DNA of 64,000 nt from Limnobacter alexandrii (GTDB lineage Bacteria > Pseudomonadota > Gammaproteobacteria > Burkholderiales > Burkholderiaceae_B): the NCBI RefSeq assembly GCF_005871185.1, contig NZ_SWKN01000013.1, forward strand, positions 1 to 64,000. Direction: 5' to 3'. Of this stretch, positions 56,556-64,000 are shown piece by piece. The notes under the pieces are model-generated. The model was not told where the DNA came from. It worked only from the letters and a program-made list of their open reading frames with translations, and did no database searches. The translations under genes were made by a program, and so were the position numbers. How positions within the stretch are numbered: the first letter of the stretch is position 1; the number at the start of each line of letters is the position of its first letter.

Positions 56556-57761
56556 ATGCTGTCTTGGGACGATGAATTTGATGCAGCTATGGGCAAATCA
56601 GCAACTGCTGCCAAGCCCGCCATGCCCACTGCGCCAGCCATGGGTTCTGTGGCCTCTGGCTTTGCCGCGCCAGCCAGCCAAGGCTTGTACCAGCAAGCTG
56701 CGCGCCCAGTGGTGCAGCAACCCGCAGCTGAAGGTGGCAAAGCCGGCCGCGTGAATGCAGCCGACAAGCGCGTGATCAACGGCACAACCGACGTGAACCA
56801 GCTTGTGCCGTTCAAGTACAAGTGGGCTTGGGAAAAGTACCTCAGCCAGTGCGCCAACCATTGGATGCCGCAAGAAATCAACATGGATCGCGACATCGCG
56901 CTTTGGAAAGACCCCAACGGTTTGACAGAAGACGAGCGCCTTATTGTGAAGCGCAACCTGGGCTTTTTTGTAACAGCCGATTCACTGGCTGCCAACAACA
57001 TTGTGCTGGGTACCTACCGTCACATTACAGCGCCCGAGTGCCGCCAGTTCTTGCTGCGCCAGGCGTTTGATGAAGCCATTCACACCCATGCTTATCAGTA
57101 CATCGTGGAAAGCCTGGGTATTCCTGAAGCGGAAACCTTCAACGCTTACAACGAGATTTCCTGCATCAAGGCCAAAGACGATTTCTTGTTGCCTTTCATT
57201 GATGTGTTGACCGATCCTTCATTTAAAACCGGCACGCTGGAAGCAGACCAAACATTGCTGAAAAGCCTGATCGCTTTTGCCTGCATTATGGAAGGCATGT
57301 TCTTCTACGTGGGCTTTGTGCAAATTCTGGCGCTGGGTCGCCAGAACAAGATGATTGGTGCTGCTGAGCAGTTCCAGTACATTTTGCGCGACGAATCGGC
57401 ACATTGCACATTCGGTATCGACTTGATCAACACCGTGAAGCTGGAAAACCCACACCTGTGGACCCCTGAATTCAAGGAAGAAATCAAGGCCATGTTCCGC
57501 AAGGCTGTTGAACTTGAACACGCGTATGCCGTAGACACCATGCCCCGTGGCGTGTTGGGTTTGAATTCAGCCCAGTTTATGGAATACATGAAGTTTATTT
57601 GCAACCGCCGTTCCAACCAGATTGGCTTGGGCACCTTGTACGAAGGCGCGACCAACCCATTCCCATGGATGAGCGAAATGATGGACTTGAAGAAAGAAAC
57701 CAACTTCTTCGAGCGCCGTGTGACTGAGTACCAAACCGGTGGTGCGTTGAGCTGGGATTAA
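56556..57761 (+). CDS. nrdB: Ribonucleoside-diphosphate reductase class Ia, beta subunit
   Basis: Carries the di-iron tyrosyl radical cofactor. Ligand motifs: [22 protein letters not shown] (Glu and His ligands, with the radical Tyr seven residues after the Glu), [12 protein letters not shown] and [14 protein letters not shown]. The presence of the tyrosine supports class Ia rather than the Mn/Fe class Ic type. An Ala-rich stretch of about 60 residues precedes the core. The C-terminal peptide GGALSWD docks to NrdA. AAGGAG precedes the ATG. It lies 114 bases after nrdA with its own control signals. Confidence 0.96.
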   Translation: MLSWDDEFDAAMGKSATAAKPAMPTAPAMGSVASGFAAPASQGLYQQAARPVVQQPAAEGGKAGRVNAADKRVINGTTDVNQLVPFKYKWAWEKYLSQCANHWMPQEINMDRDIALWKDPNGLTEDERLIVKRNLGFFVTADSLAANNIVLGTYRHITAPECRQFLLRQAFDEAIHTHAYQYIVESLGIPEAETFNAYNEISCIKAKDDFLLPFIDVLTDPSFKTGTLEADQTLLKSLIAFACIMEGMFFYVGFVQILALGRQNKMIGAAEQFQYILRDESAHCTFGIDLINTVKLENPHLWTPEFKEEIKAMFRKAVELEHAYAVDTMPRGVLGLNSAQFMEYMKFICNRRSNQIGLGTLYEGATNPFPWMSEMMDLKKETNFFERRVTEYQTGGALSWD

Positions 57762-57793
57762 TTTTCTCGGTTATACATGCAGTGATGTCAAAG

Positions 57794-57818
57794 AAAGCAG
57801 CCTTCGGGCTGCTTTTTT
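57794..57818 (+). terminator. Intrinsic terminator after nrdB
   Basis: AAGCAGCC and GGCTGCTT pair around a stable TTCG tetraloop, followed by six T. It ends the nrd operon and marks the left edge of the accessory segment. Confidence 0.93.
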
Positions 57819-57930
57819 ATTGAGCAGTTCAAGTATCACCCTGAGTGGGTGACGGAAATGTAAATTTCTACCCTCTATCGTTGGCTGACTACACTTCCTG
57901 ATTCTTTAAATTTTAGGAGTTGGGGGCACC

Positions 57931-58413
57931 ATGCCAGCAGATCTGTTTTTGAAATTGGGCAATGTGAAAGGTGAGTCGGTTGACTTGAAGCATGCGGGCG
58001 AAATGGAGTTGCTGAGTGCTCGCTGGGGCATGCAAGTGGCGGTGGGGGCGAATGGTGGTGTGATGGCTCCCGCGGGGCGTGCGGAGGTGAAATCGCTGCG
58101 CGTGGAAAAGCGGGTAGACAGGGCTTCTCCAACACTGCATGCGCAAACCTGTGTGGGTCAGTTGTACGACACCATGGTGTTGACCAAAAGGAAGTCTGGC
58201 CTTGTGCCTTTGGAATACTTGCGCATTACTTTCAAAGACGTGATTGTGAGCGACATTGATATTTCGCTGGGTGCTGGTGATGACGGTGACCTTGAAGTAG
58301 TCACCTTTGCCTTCACGGAATACACGGAAGAATACAAACCGCAGAACGGCGATGGCACGGGTGGCGCTGCCGTCACCGCTGGGTTCAATTGCATTAAGTG
58401 CGTGAAGATTTAA
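57931..58413 (+). CDS. hcp: Type VI secretion system tube protein Hcp
   Basis: Hcp hexamers stack to form the inner tube of the type VI apparatus and can carry effectors in the lumen. The 160-residue protein opens with the Hcp1-type MPADLFLKLGNVKGESVD and ends with the family pattern around LEYLRITFKDVIVSDI and VTFAFTEYTEEYKPQ. There is no C-terminal effector extension. GGAGTTGGGG precedes the ATG. A weak promoter (TTGGCT, TTTAAA) lies upstream, and a hairpin TCACCC/GGGTGA is at 57836-57852. No other structural type VI genes are in the window, so this is an orphan hcp here. Its last 20 bases overlap the convergent membrane protein gene. Confidence 0.9.
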   Translation: MPADLFLKLGNVKGESVDLKHAGEMELLSARWGMQVAVGANGGVMAPAGRAEVKSLRVEKRVDRASPTLHAQTCVGQLYDTMVLTKRKSGLVPLEYLRITFKDVIVSDIDISLGAGDDGDLEVVTFAFTEYTEEYKPQNGDGTGGAAVTAGFNCIKCVKI

Positions 58414-59263
58414 TTTGCTTCTGGAGGCGTTCATACGCCTCCACGTGTTGATTGAACAAGCGCAGGTTCAGTTTGCGGATTGGTGCGGGGAGGTGGTACT
58501 TCACGTAGTCGTGGCGCCATTTAAGGCGCTCATCGAAGTCATACACCCGGAGTGGTCCTTTGGCTTGGTGTTTTTCAATTTTAATCAGACAGAGAGCCTC
58601 TGCCAATGAAGCACCCAATAGTGAATAGATAATAATCGTGATTGCCATAGAGCACGTTCTGACAATAAGAGCCTTCTGTGTGTCGCTGTTTACCTCGCCA
58701 ACATCCATGAGTGCAAGCAATAATAGTGCGCCACCGAGGGCTGAGAAAGCGATAAACAAAGGGGTGAGTCGTTTCATGCCAGGCGGCGACAGATAAGTGT
58801 GTTCATCCAGATCCAAATCCAGTGTAAGCCAAGATGCTTCAGAGCTGCTGCTACTTCCAACCTTCGGAGTGTGTTGGCTGGCGCTACGGGATGCCCAAAA
58901 AAAACTGATCAGCAACACCATCACCGCAAAGGTTGAATTGAAAAATGTCGGGATGTTTTGTATCGCAGTCAATGAATCCGCTGTAGCAAACAACAGATCG
59001 GGTTGCATGGTAAATGGTGTGTAAGTGGCAATTCCAATTAGCGATTCGACGATGTATACCCTCGGGGATAGGCTTGATCTAAATAGAAAGTGATAAGCCC
59101 AACCTGAGTAAAAAATCAGCACTATCGGAAAGCCAGCAGCAAGAACTCCCCAGGAGTAGCCGAGCACATGGCGTATTGGGAATGCCAAGGCAAGCCAAAG
59201 AAGTGAGCTAAATAGCAAGATGGATATAAAAAACTGATTGCGAGTTACTCGACCGGTAAACAC
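58394..59263 (-). CDS. Polytopic membrane protein, candidate immunity protein
   Basis: I recognise no family. The protein has about six membrane segments (near residues 11-28, 39-61, 69-86, 106-125, 166-189 and 198-227), a serine/aspartate-rich loop at 126-160 and a basic, helical C-terminal tail (230-289). The GTG start is one base from the stop of the upstream gene on the same strand, so both are translated from one mRNA. A multi-helix inner-membrane protein next to a candidate pore-forming toxin and a type VI Hcp fits an immunity protein, as with colicin immunity proteins. That role is inference. It converges on hcp with a 20-base overlap. Confidence 0.62.
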   Translation of the reverse strand: MFTGRVTRNQFFISILLFSSLLWLALAFPIRHVLGYSWGVLAAGFPIVLIFYSGWAYHFLFRSSLSPRVYIVESLIGIATYTPFTMQPDLLFATADSLTAIQNIPTFFNSTFAVMVLLISFFWASRSASQHTPKVGSSSSSEASWLTLDLDLDEHTYLSPPGMKRLTPLFIAFSALGGALLLLALMDVGEVNSDTQKALIVRTCSMAITIIIYSLLGASLAEALCLIKIEKHQAKGPLRVYDFDERLKWRHDYVKYHLPAPIRKLNLRLFNQHVEAYERLQKQIKSSRT

Positions 59264-59264
59264 G

Positions 59265-60308
59265 TTACTTAACCCCTAATGCGTCTTTTGCCGCTTTGTT
59301 TACCTGTTTGTCAGTCCCAGAAAGGTTATAGGCAACACCGGCAACCACAGAACCAAATAACCCCAACAGTACAAGCGGGGCCCCTGCCACAGCCGCTGGC
59401 GCTATAAATACAGCCAACGCCATGGCTGTTGCTCCACCCGCCATGGAAATCAGGTTTCCTGTTTGGTTTGTGGCCGAATCAACTCCAAACTGCCTGAAGT
59501 TGAATCGCTGGTCCAACCGGGCATTGTGGTTGTAGTTGTTAATGACATCGCTGACTAACGTTGGGCCGAAGCTTAGAACACCGCCCACTTTGATTGAGCT
59601 TAGCCAGGGCGCCCCTGTAAGCCTGCGCAACTCCCACATTTCATCAGCAGCCTGTCTGCTCAAGCTAAGTACTTTGTCATGTTTGAATGCGGCAGGCCCC
59701 AGGGACTTGGTGCTCATGTTTTTGCTGATTTGCTGAAACTGGTTTTTCTCCAGCAATGTAATTTGTTTTGCGTTGGTTTGACGAACGCGAATAAGCACAT
59801 CGGCGTGTTTGCCAAACTGGTTTGGGCTTTTAAGGCCCACGGCTTTCAATTCCACACCATTGCCCAGTTTCACGGTGCGCGATTTCCCACTCGCAAGCAC
59901 AGATCTCAACTCGGTTTTCATTTTTGTGGTGAAGCGAGCTTTGGCAGCAGCTTCAATCAAATTGGCCAGGTTACCGGGCAAGTTGGTCGCCCCGAACAAC
60001 TGACCAAGCAGGGCAGCGTTGAATGTACCTTTTTCAAATGCGGTGACCAAGGCGCTGGTTTGCTGTGTATTCAGCTGGGCGGTCATCAACATGATGCCTG
60101 CCACAGGGTCTTGCTGCATGACCTCGGGCACCATGGCCAGGCTTACTTGAGCATCGGGCTCGAAGTGACCCAGAAAGTCCATTTCCTGATGCAGGTAAAG
60201 CGGCGCTGAACCGTCGTGGCTATTCAGCGCTCGGGTGTAAGCAAGTTGCAGCGATTGGGCTTTGCGCTTCAGGTGGTCTTCGTGAAATGTGCGGGCTTGG
60301 GTGTTCAT
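59265..60308 (-). CDS. Unknown protein with C-terminal glycine-rich hydrophobic segment, candidate type VI effector
   Basis: No signal peptide and no enzymatic motif. The first 240 residues are soluble and mixed. From about 242 (GGVLSFGPTLVSDV) it becomes more hydrophobic, and residues 287-329 form a long Gly/Ala-rich stretch that could insert as a helical hairpin (AMALAVFIAPAAVAGAPLVL). This pattern recalls orphan type VI cargo proteins with C-terminal glycine-zipper helices. The proximity of hcp and the coupled polytopic protein supports a pore-forming effector, but no homologue was checked. It starts at ATG 60308 and is divergent from the SauUSI-like gene across 162 bases. Confidence 0.6.
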   Translation of the reverse strand: MNTQARTFHEDHLKRKAQSLQLAYTRALNSHDGSAPLYLHQEMDFLGHFEPDAQVSLAMVPEVMQQDPVAGIMLMTAQLNTQQTSALVTAFEKGTFNAALLGQLFGATNLPGNLANLIEAAAKARFTTKMKTELRSVLASGKSRTVKLGNGVELKAVGLKSPNQFGKHADVLIRVRQTNAKQITLLEKNQFQQISKNMSTKSLGPAAFKHDKVLSLSRQAADEMWELRRLTGAPWLSSIKVGGVLSFGPTLVSDVINNYNHNARLDQRFNFRQFGVDSATNQTGNLISMAGGATAMALAVFIAPAAVAGAPLVLLGLFGSVVAGVAYNLSGTDKQVNKAAKDALGVK

Positions 60309-60470
60309 GAAGTTACGTGCGGGGTAAACAAGACAAGCCGCAGTATGGGGGAAAGGCCCTAAGGGGGAGAAATCAAGACGTCTTTCTGTTCGACGAGGGG
60401 GATAAGCCGCGTCAGGCTGAATTCAGCGAAACGAAAGGCCTGGACTCGTATCCCTGTTTTTGAGTCTGGT

Positions 60471-63400
60471 GTGCAAACCGTCAACCTGGTAAAACGGTAC
60501 AAAGAACTGAATGAGGATTTTCGCTTGAAAAACGGACCTTACGATTTGCTGATTACAAATGCAATACAGACTGAGCTGCAAGGTCGCCGCGCTTTTCAAG
60601 CGTCACTCAACAAAGATCCGGAAGCCCTTTCGTATTACCTGATTGATTTGTTATCGCGAAAACTTCGGGATTCGTTTGAATCGTTGGCAGGCGAAGGCGC
60701 AGAAAAAACAACTACTCAAGTTGAATTGATCAACGACCTACTGCGCTTTCTTCAAAACAGGGATCAAGTACCGCAGCAGGTTGAGGTGTTGCGCTGGTTG
60801 GGCGACTCAACTGTGGAACCCATTTTGCCCCAAACTGGTTTATTGCATCCGTGGTTGTTCACAGCGGGCAGGGGAATGCCTTCGCTGCTCAATGAACTGC
60901 GTGCTGAGATGGGCAGTTGCGACCGGTTGGACATTCTGGTCAGCTTCATCACCATGTCCGGTCTTCGAAAAATTCGCGACATTCTGGAAATGATTACTGC
61001 TCGTGACGCACAAGGCCAGCAGCGCAGCACCATTCGAATTTTAACCACTACCTACATGGCCGCCACCGAGAAAAAAGCGCTCGATGAATTGGCTGTGTTG
61101 CCCGGTTGTGAAGTTAAAATTTCCCTTGATGGGCGCCGCACACGCCTGCATGCAAAGGTGTGGATGTTTCACCGCCATACAGGTTTTGGAACGGCCTATG
61201 TAGGCAGTGCCAACCTGTCTGCTGCTGCAATGACAGGCGGGCTGGAGTGGACAGTGAAGTTTTCGCAAAGAGAGCAGGCCGCTTTGTACGAGCGGGCATG
61301 CGCCAACTTTGAAACCCTGTGGGAAGACAGCGAATTTCAAACCTACGACCCCACACAAGATGTGCATCAACAGGCCTTGCTGGCTGCGCTGAAGCAAGAA
61401 AGCGGGCGGGATTTTGCGCCACTGCCTTCACTGGGTTTTCTGGAAGTAAGCGCAAAACCTTTTCAACTTGAAATTCTGGATCAGCTGGCATTTGAGCGTC
61501 AACATGGCCGAAACAAAAATTTATTGGTGGCTGCAACTGGCACTGGAAAAACTGTCATGGCTGCGCTGGACTACCGGCGCTTTGCACGAGAACAGAAAGG
61601 CCTGCCGCGTTTGTTGTTTGTGGCGCACCGAATTCAAATTTTGCGGCAAGCGCAGCGCACATTTCAGCAAGTGTTGGGCAATTCACAGTTTGGTGAATTG
61701 CTGGGTGATGGACATGAGCCACAAAGCCATGAACATTTGTTCGCAGTGATTAACAGTGTGAATTCACGCAAGCTGGTTGAGAAACTGGGAGCTAACCATT
61801 GGGCCATGGTGGTGGTGGATGAATGCCACCACATTGCAGCGCAATCGTTTTCCAGTTTTGTGAATTCAGTTCAGCCTATGGTGCTGCTTGGCTTAACCGC
61901 CACACCCGAACGTGCCGATGGGCAGGCTATTACCACGTATTTCGACGCCCGGCCCGATGGCTCACCAGCCGCAGAACTGAGGCTGTGGCATGCGCTGGAA
62001 CTTCAACTACTGTGCCCGTTTGAATACTACGGCTGCGATGATGAAACCGATTTCAGCAGCGTGAACTGGAATTCTGTGGACGAGGCCACACAAATTGCGG
62101 CACTGGTTGATGGCAACACCATGCGCGCCCGCGCCATGCTACGGGAATGGGGCAGGTTGACCGACAACCCGGCTGTCTGCAAAGCGTTGGTTTTTTGTGT
62201 GTCAATTGCCCATGCCAATTTCATTGCCGGGTTTTTAAATGACCATGGGGTAAAGGCGCTGGCTGTGCATTCACAAATGGACAAAAGCGTAGCGCATGCC
62301 GCACCTGGCAAGTTACAAAACGGCGAACTTGCCGCGATCGTTGCAGTTGACCTGTACAACGAAGGTGTTGACTTACCCTTTGTGGACACGCTGATTTTAT
62401 TAAGGCCTACTCAAAGTCCTGTGGTATTTCAACAGCAAATTGGCCGCGGCTTGCGTTTGTTTGAAGGCAAGCAAAGCTGCCTGGTGCTCGATTTCGTGGG
62501 GCAACATGCACGTGACTTTCGTTTCGACCGCTTGCTAAGCGGCATTACTGGTTTGGGTAGAAAGCAGTTGAAAGAGGGCTTTGAGCAGGGTTTTCCTACC
62601 CTGCCAAGTGGTTGCCATTTGTTTCTTCAGAAGAAAACCAAAGCCCAAGTGCTTGCACAACTGCAAACGCTGATAGGTCAGCGCTGGAATATTCTGATTC
62701 GTGAAGTAACTGCATTTAAAAACCTGAACAGGGATAGGTTTTCGTTGCCGAGTTTCTTGAATGAATATGACTTGGCTTTGAGCGATGTATTCCGTGGTGG
62801 AAGCAATTCAGGCTGGCTGAGTTTACTGGATGCCGCTGGCTTGTTGAATTCGCCATTAACGGCTGCAGAAGAACGCGTAAGCACTAAGTTGTCGCAGCTT
62901 ATTCACTTCGACGACCCGGTACGAATTGATGCCTTGCGCGCCCTTTGTGTTAAAGACCAAGCAGAGTTGAAGGCGTGGGCCCGATACTTGTATTTCATGA
63001 TGGAAAAGCGCACTCCAGACCAAGCGACACCCATGCAGTGGGCTGAAGGATGGTTGAACAGTGAAAGGGCTGTTGATGAACTGCATGCTGTGCAACAGGT
63101 TTTGGAATCGCATTGCCGCTTGTTGAAACGCCCTGTGCCAGGGCTAGAGCACACAACACTTTGCTTGCATGCCAGTTACACATCGACAGAAGTTGCGTTG
63201 GCGGTGGGTTGGTATACGCCCGAACGGCAAGCCCCTGTAACTGCGGGTGTGTTGAGTTTGAAAGAACAAAAGCTGGAAGTGTTTTTTGTCACGCTAGACA
63301 AAACGGAAGGCTTTCATGAAAGCATTGCTTACACTGACTGCGCCATTAGCCAAACCCTGTTCAAGTGGCAAACGCAAAACAGCGCCGGGCCACACACCAC

Positions 63401-63608
63401 CGTGGGAAAACGCTATTTGGAAAGTGCAACAAATGGCTGGCGTTTTCAGTTGTTTGTACGCGTGAAAAAAGGTGAGCCTTTTAAAGCACTGGGGCCAGTA
63501 CGATTAAAGAGCGCGGAAGGGTGTGGGCCAATGACCGTGATATGGGAACTGGACTTGCCAATGGGCGGAAATATTTTCAGGCAGTTCAGTGTGATTGGGG
63601 ATGTTTGA
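60471..63608 (+). CDS. SauUSI-like modification-dependent restriction helicase (PLD nuclease, SF2 helicase, DUF3427)
   Basis: Three-part protein of 1045 residues. The N-terminal PLD-type nuclease domain (about 125-290) has the HKD-like motif RLHAKVWMFH with His227 and Lys229, followed by YVGSANLS. The SF2 helicase (about 325-690) has Walker A ATGTGKT at 355-361, DECH at 450-453, TATPE, and the motif VI region QQQIGRGLR. The C-terminal part (from about 850) fits DUF3427 with GYKxFxxFVxI-like VGWYTPER and RFQLFVRVKKGEPF. SauUSI of Staphylococcus has this order and cuts DNA containing methylcytosine, so a type IV restriction role is likely; the exact modification recognised is not predictable. 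The start is GTG, and no methylase gene is adjacent, as expected for type IV. Confidence 0.82.
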   Translation: MQTVNLVKRYKELNEDFRLKNGPYDLLITNAIQTELQGRRAFQASLNKDPEALSYYLIDLLSRKLRDSFESLAGEGAEKTTTQVELINDLLRFLQNRDQVPQQVEVLRWLGDSTVEPILPQTGLLHPWLFTAGRGMPSLLNELRAEMGSCDRLDILVSFITMSGLRKIRDILEMITARDAQGQQRSTIRILTTTYMAATEKKALDELAVLPGCEVKISLDGRRTRLHAKVWMFHRHTGFGTAYVGSANLSAAAMTGGLEWTVKFSQREQAALYERACANFETLWEDSEFQTYDPTQDVHQQALLAALKQESGRDFAPLPSLGFLEVSAKPFQLEILDQLAFERQHGRNKNLLVAATGTGKTVMAALDYRRFAREQKGLPRLLFVAHRIQILRQAQRTFQQVLGNSQFGELLGDGHEPQSHEHLFAVINSVNSRKLVEKLGANHWAMVVVDECHHIAAQSFSSFVNSVQPMVLLGLTATPERADGQAITTYFDARPDGSPAAELRLWHALELQLLCPFEYYGCDDETDFSSVNWNSVDEATQIAALVDGNTMRARAMLREWGRLTDNPAVCKALVFCVSIAHANFIAGFLNDHGVKALAVHSQMDKSVAHAAPGKLQNGELAAIVAVDLYNEGVDLPFVDTLILLRPTQSPVVFQQQIGRGLRLFEGKQSCLVLDFVGQHARDFRFDRLLSGITGLGRKQLKEGFEQGFPTLPSGCHLFLQKKTKAQVLAQLQTLIGQRWNILIREVTAFKNLNRDRFSLPSFLNEYDLALSDVFRGGSNSGWLSLLDAAGLLNSPLTAAEERVSTKLSQLIHFDDPVRIDALRALCVKDQAELKAWARYLYFMMEKRTPDQATPMQWAEGWLNSERAVDELHAVQQVLESHCRLLKRPVPGLEHTTLCLHASYTSTEVALAVGWYTPERQAPVTAGVLSLKEQKLEVFFVTLDKTEGFHESIAYTDCAISQTLFKWQTQNSAGPHTTVGKRYLESATNGWRFQLFVRVKKGEPFKALGPVRLKSAEGCGPMTVIWELDLPMGGNIFRQFSVIGDV

Positions 63609-63708
63609 AGAGGTCATAGAAGACGATGGTCTAATTTTTGACGCTGCAAAAGTTTCTAACAAATGATTGTGTTTCATTACTATACAAAGATAACTATTAA
63701 TATTATTG

Positions 63709-64000
63709 TTATTTGCGGAAACTTGCTTGTACTACGTTTTTTATGCAAAAGCTGAAATGATTTTTTGCTTGGGGAATTCCGCCGATTTCAAAACCTGTCG
63801 GAATTGATTCAACTTTGATTCGAAACCCGTGCGCATGTGCAACTGTTTTTGCGATATATAACCCCAGGCCCATGCCTCCAGGATGGCATTTCTTTGCCGC
63901 AGTACCTCGATATCCTCTGTCGAATATTTGGCTCCGTTCTTCTGAAGACAAAAATGCGCCTTCGGATACTACGCTAACCTCGAGGGAAGTACCTGACTCT
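63709..64000 (-). CDS. Sensor histidine kinase, C-terminal part (partial)
   Basis: The reading frame enters from the right edge (5' part is outside) and stops at 63709. The visible part is the end of a HATPase domain: IFDRGYRG (F box region), then the G2 loop GMGLGLYIAKTVAHAHG. Upstream in frame the sequence reads VSVVSEGAFLSSEERSQIF, where a DxGxG G1 box would be expected; it is degenerate (SEGAF). ATP binding could therefore be altered. The region between this gene and the restriction helicase (63609-63708) is AT-rich and holds no recognisable gene. Confidence 0.78.
   Translation of the reverse strand, partial: ESGTSLEVSVVSEGAFLSSEERSQIFDRGYRGTAAKKCHPGGMGLGLYIAKTVAHAHGFRIKVESIPTGFEIGGIPQAKNHFSFCIKNVVQASFRK

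Noticed and set aside
57931-58413. Hcp as part of a complete type VI locus in the window
   Set aside because: No tss genes (tssB, tssC, tssM, clpV) or vgrG are present between 1 and 64000; the apparatus would have to be encoded elsewhere.

Overview
The window is bacterial chromosome of moderate GC content. Gene order is that of a betaproteobacterium of the order Burkholderiales: a complete mraZ-to-ftsZ division and cell wall (dcw) cluster followed by a peroxiredoxin, lpxC, a DciA-like gene, an M23 peptidase, secA and argJ; then pilB-pilC-pilD-coaE-zapD; then ispB facing rplU-rpmA-obgE-proB. A Limnobacter-like genus is my best guess, but that is inference from gene order and base composition and was not tested. 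MurE carries the DNPR motif of meso-diaminopimelate ligases, so the wall is Gram-negative type.

Layout. 1-128: 3' end of a 5S rRNA gene and its terminator, so an rRNA operon lies just outside the left edge. 213-7985: metabolic and hypothetical genes (transglutaminase-like protein, M20 amidohydrolase, lipoprotein metallopeptidase, glutamine amidotransferase, glycerate kinase, dihydroorotase, DUF3025). 7909-8309: RNase P RNA. 8467-25438: dcw cluster, starting at a promoter with four MraZ boxes. 25622-34740: peroxiredoxin, lpxC, dciA-like, M23 peptidase, secA, argJ, DUF815 ATPase, Nudix/TenI fusion. 34751-41159 (minus strand): ispB, type IV pilus assembly genes pilBCD, coaE, zapD. 41268-45214: ribosomal proteins L21 and L27, obgE, proB, an alpha/beta hydrolase. 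45298-46487: a pesticin-like muramidase overlapping a lipoprotein gene. 46519-53290: rppH, proS, a lytic transglycosylase, a pair of inverted structured repeats, ffh, a CcsA-like membrane protein, a PP0621-type protein, ampD. 53317-57818: nrdAB with an elaborate control region. 57931-63608: accessory segment with a type VI secretion Hcp, a convergent toxin/immunity-like pair and a SauUSI-like restriction helicase. 63709-64000: C-terminal end of a sensor kinase.

How the genes work together. About half the window builds and divides the cell envelope: UDP-MurNAc-pentapeptide synthesis (MurC-F, Ddl), lipid steps (MraY, MurG, with polyprenyl diphosphate from IspB), polymerisation at the septum (FtsW, FtsI, FtsL, FtsQ, FtsA, FtsZ, ZapD), lipid A (LpxC), and remodelling or recycling (M23 peptidase, lytic transglycosylase, AmpD). 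The best candidates for undescribed biology are: (1) Hcp with a possible pore-forming effector and polytopic immunity protein; (2) a signal-less pesticin-like muramidase translationally coupled to a lipoprotein, which looks like an effector-immunity pair; (3) two inverted, roughly 190-bp repeats whose paired arms differ by compensating changes; (4) six 11/12-bp-phased DnaA-box-like 9-mers, three in each orientation, before nrdA; (5) a CTGT-N8-ACAG LexA-type operator placed on a candidate nrdB promoter. All promoter and operator calls are by eye, and no database search was run.
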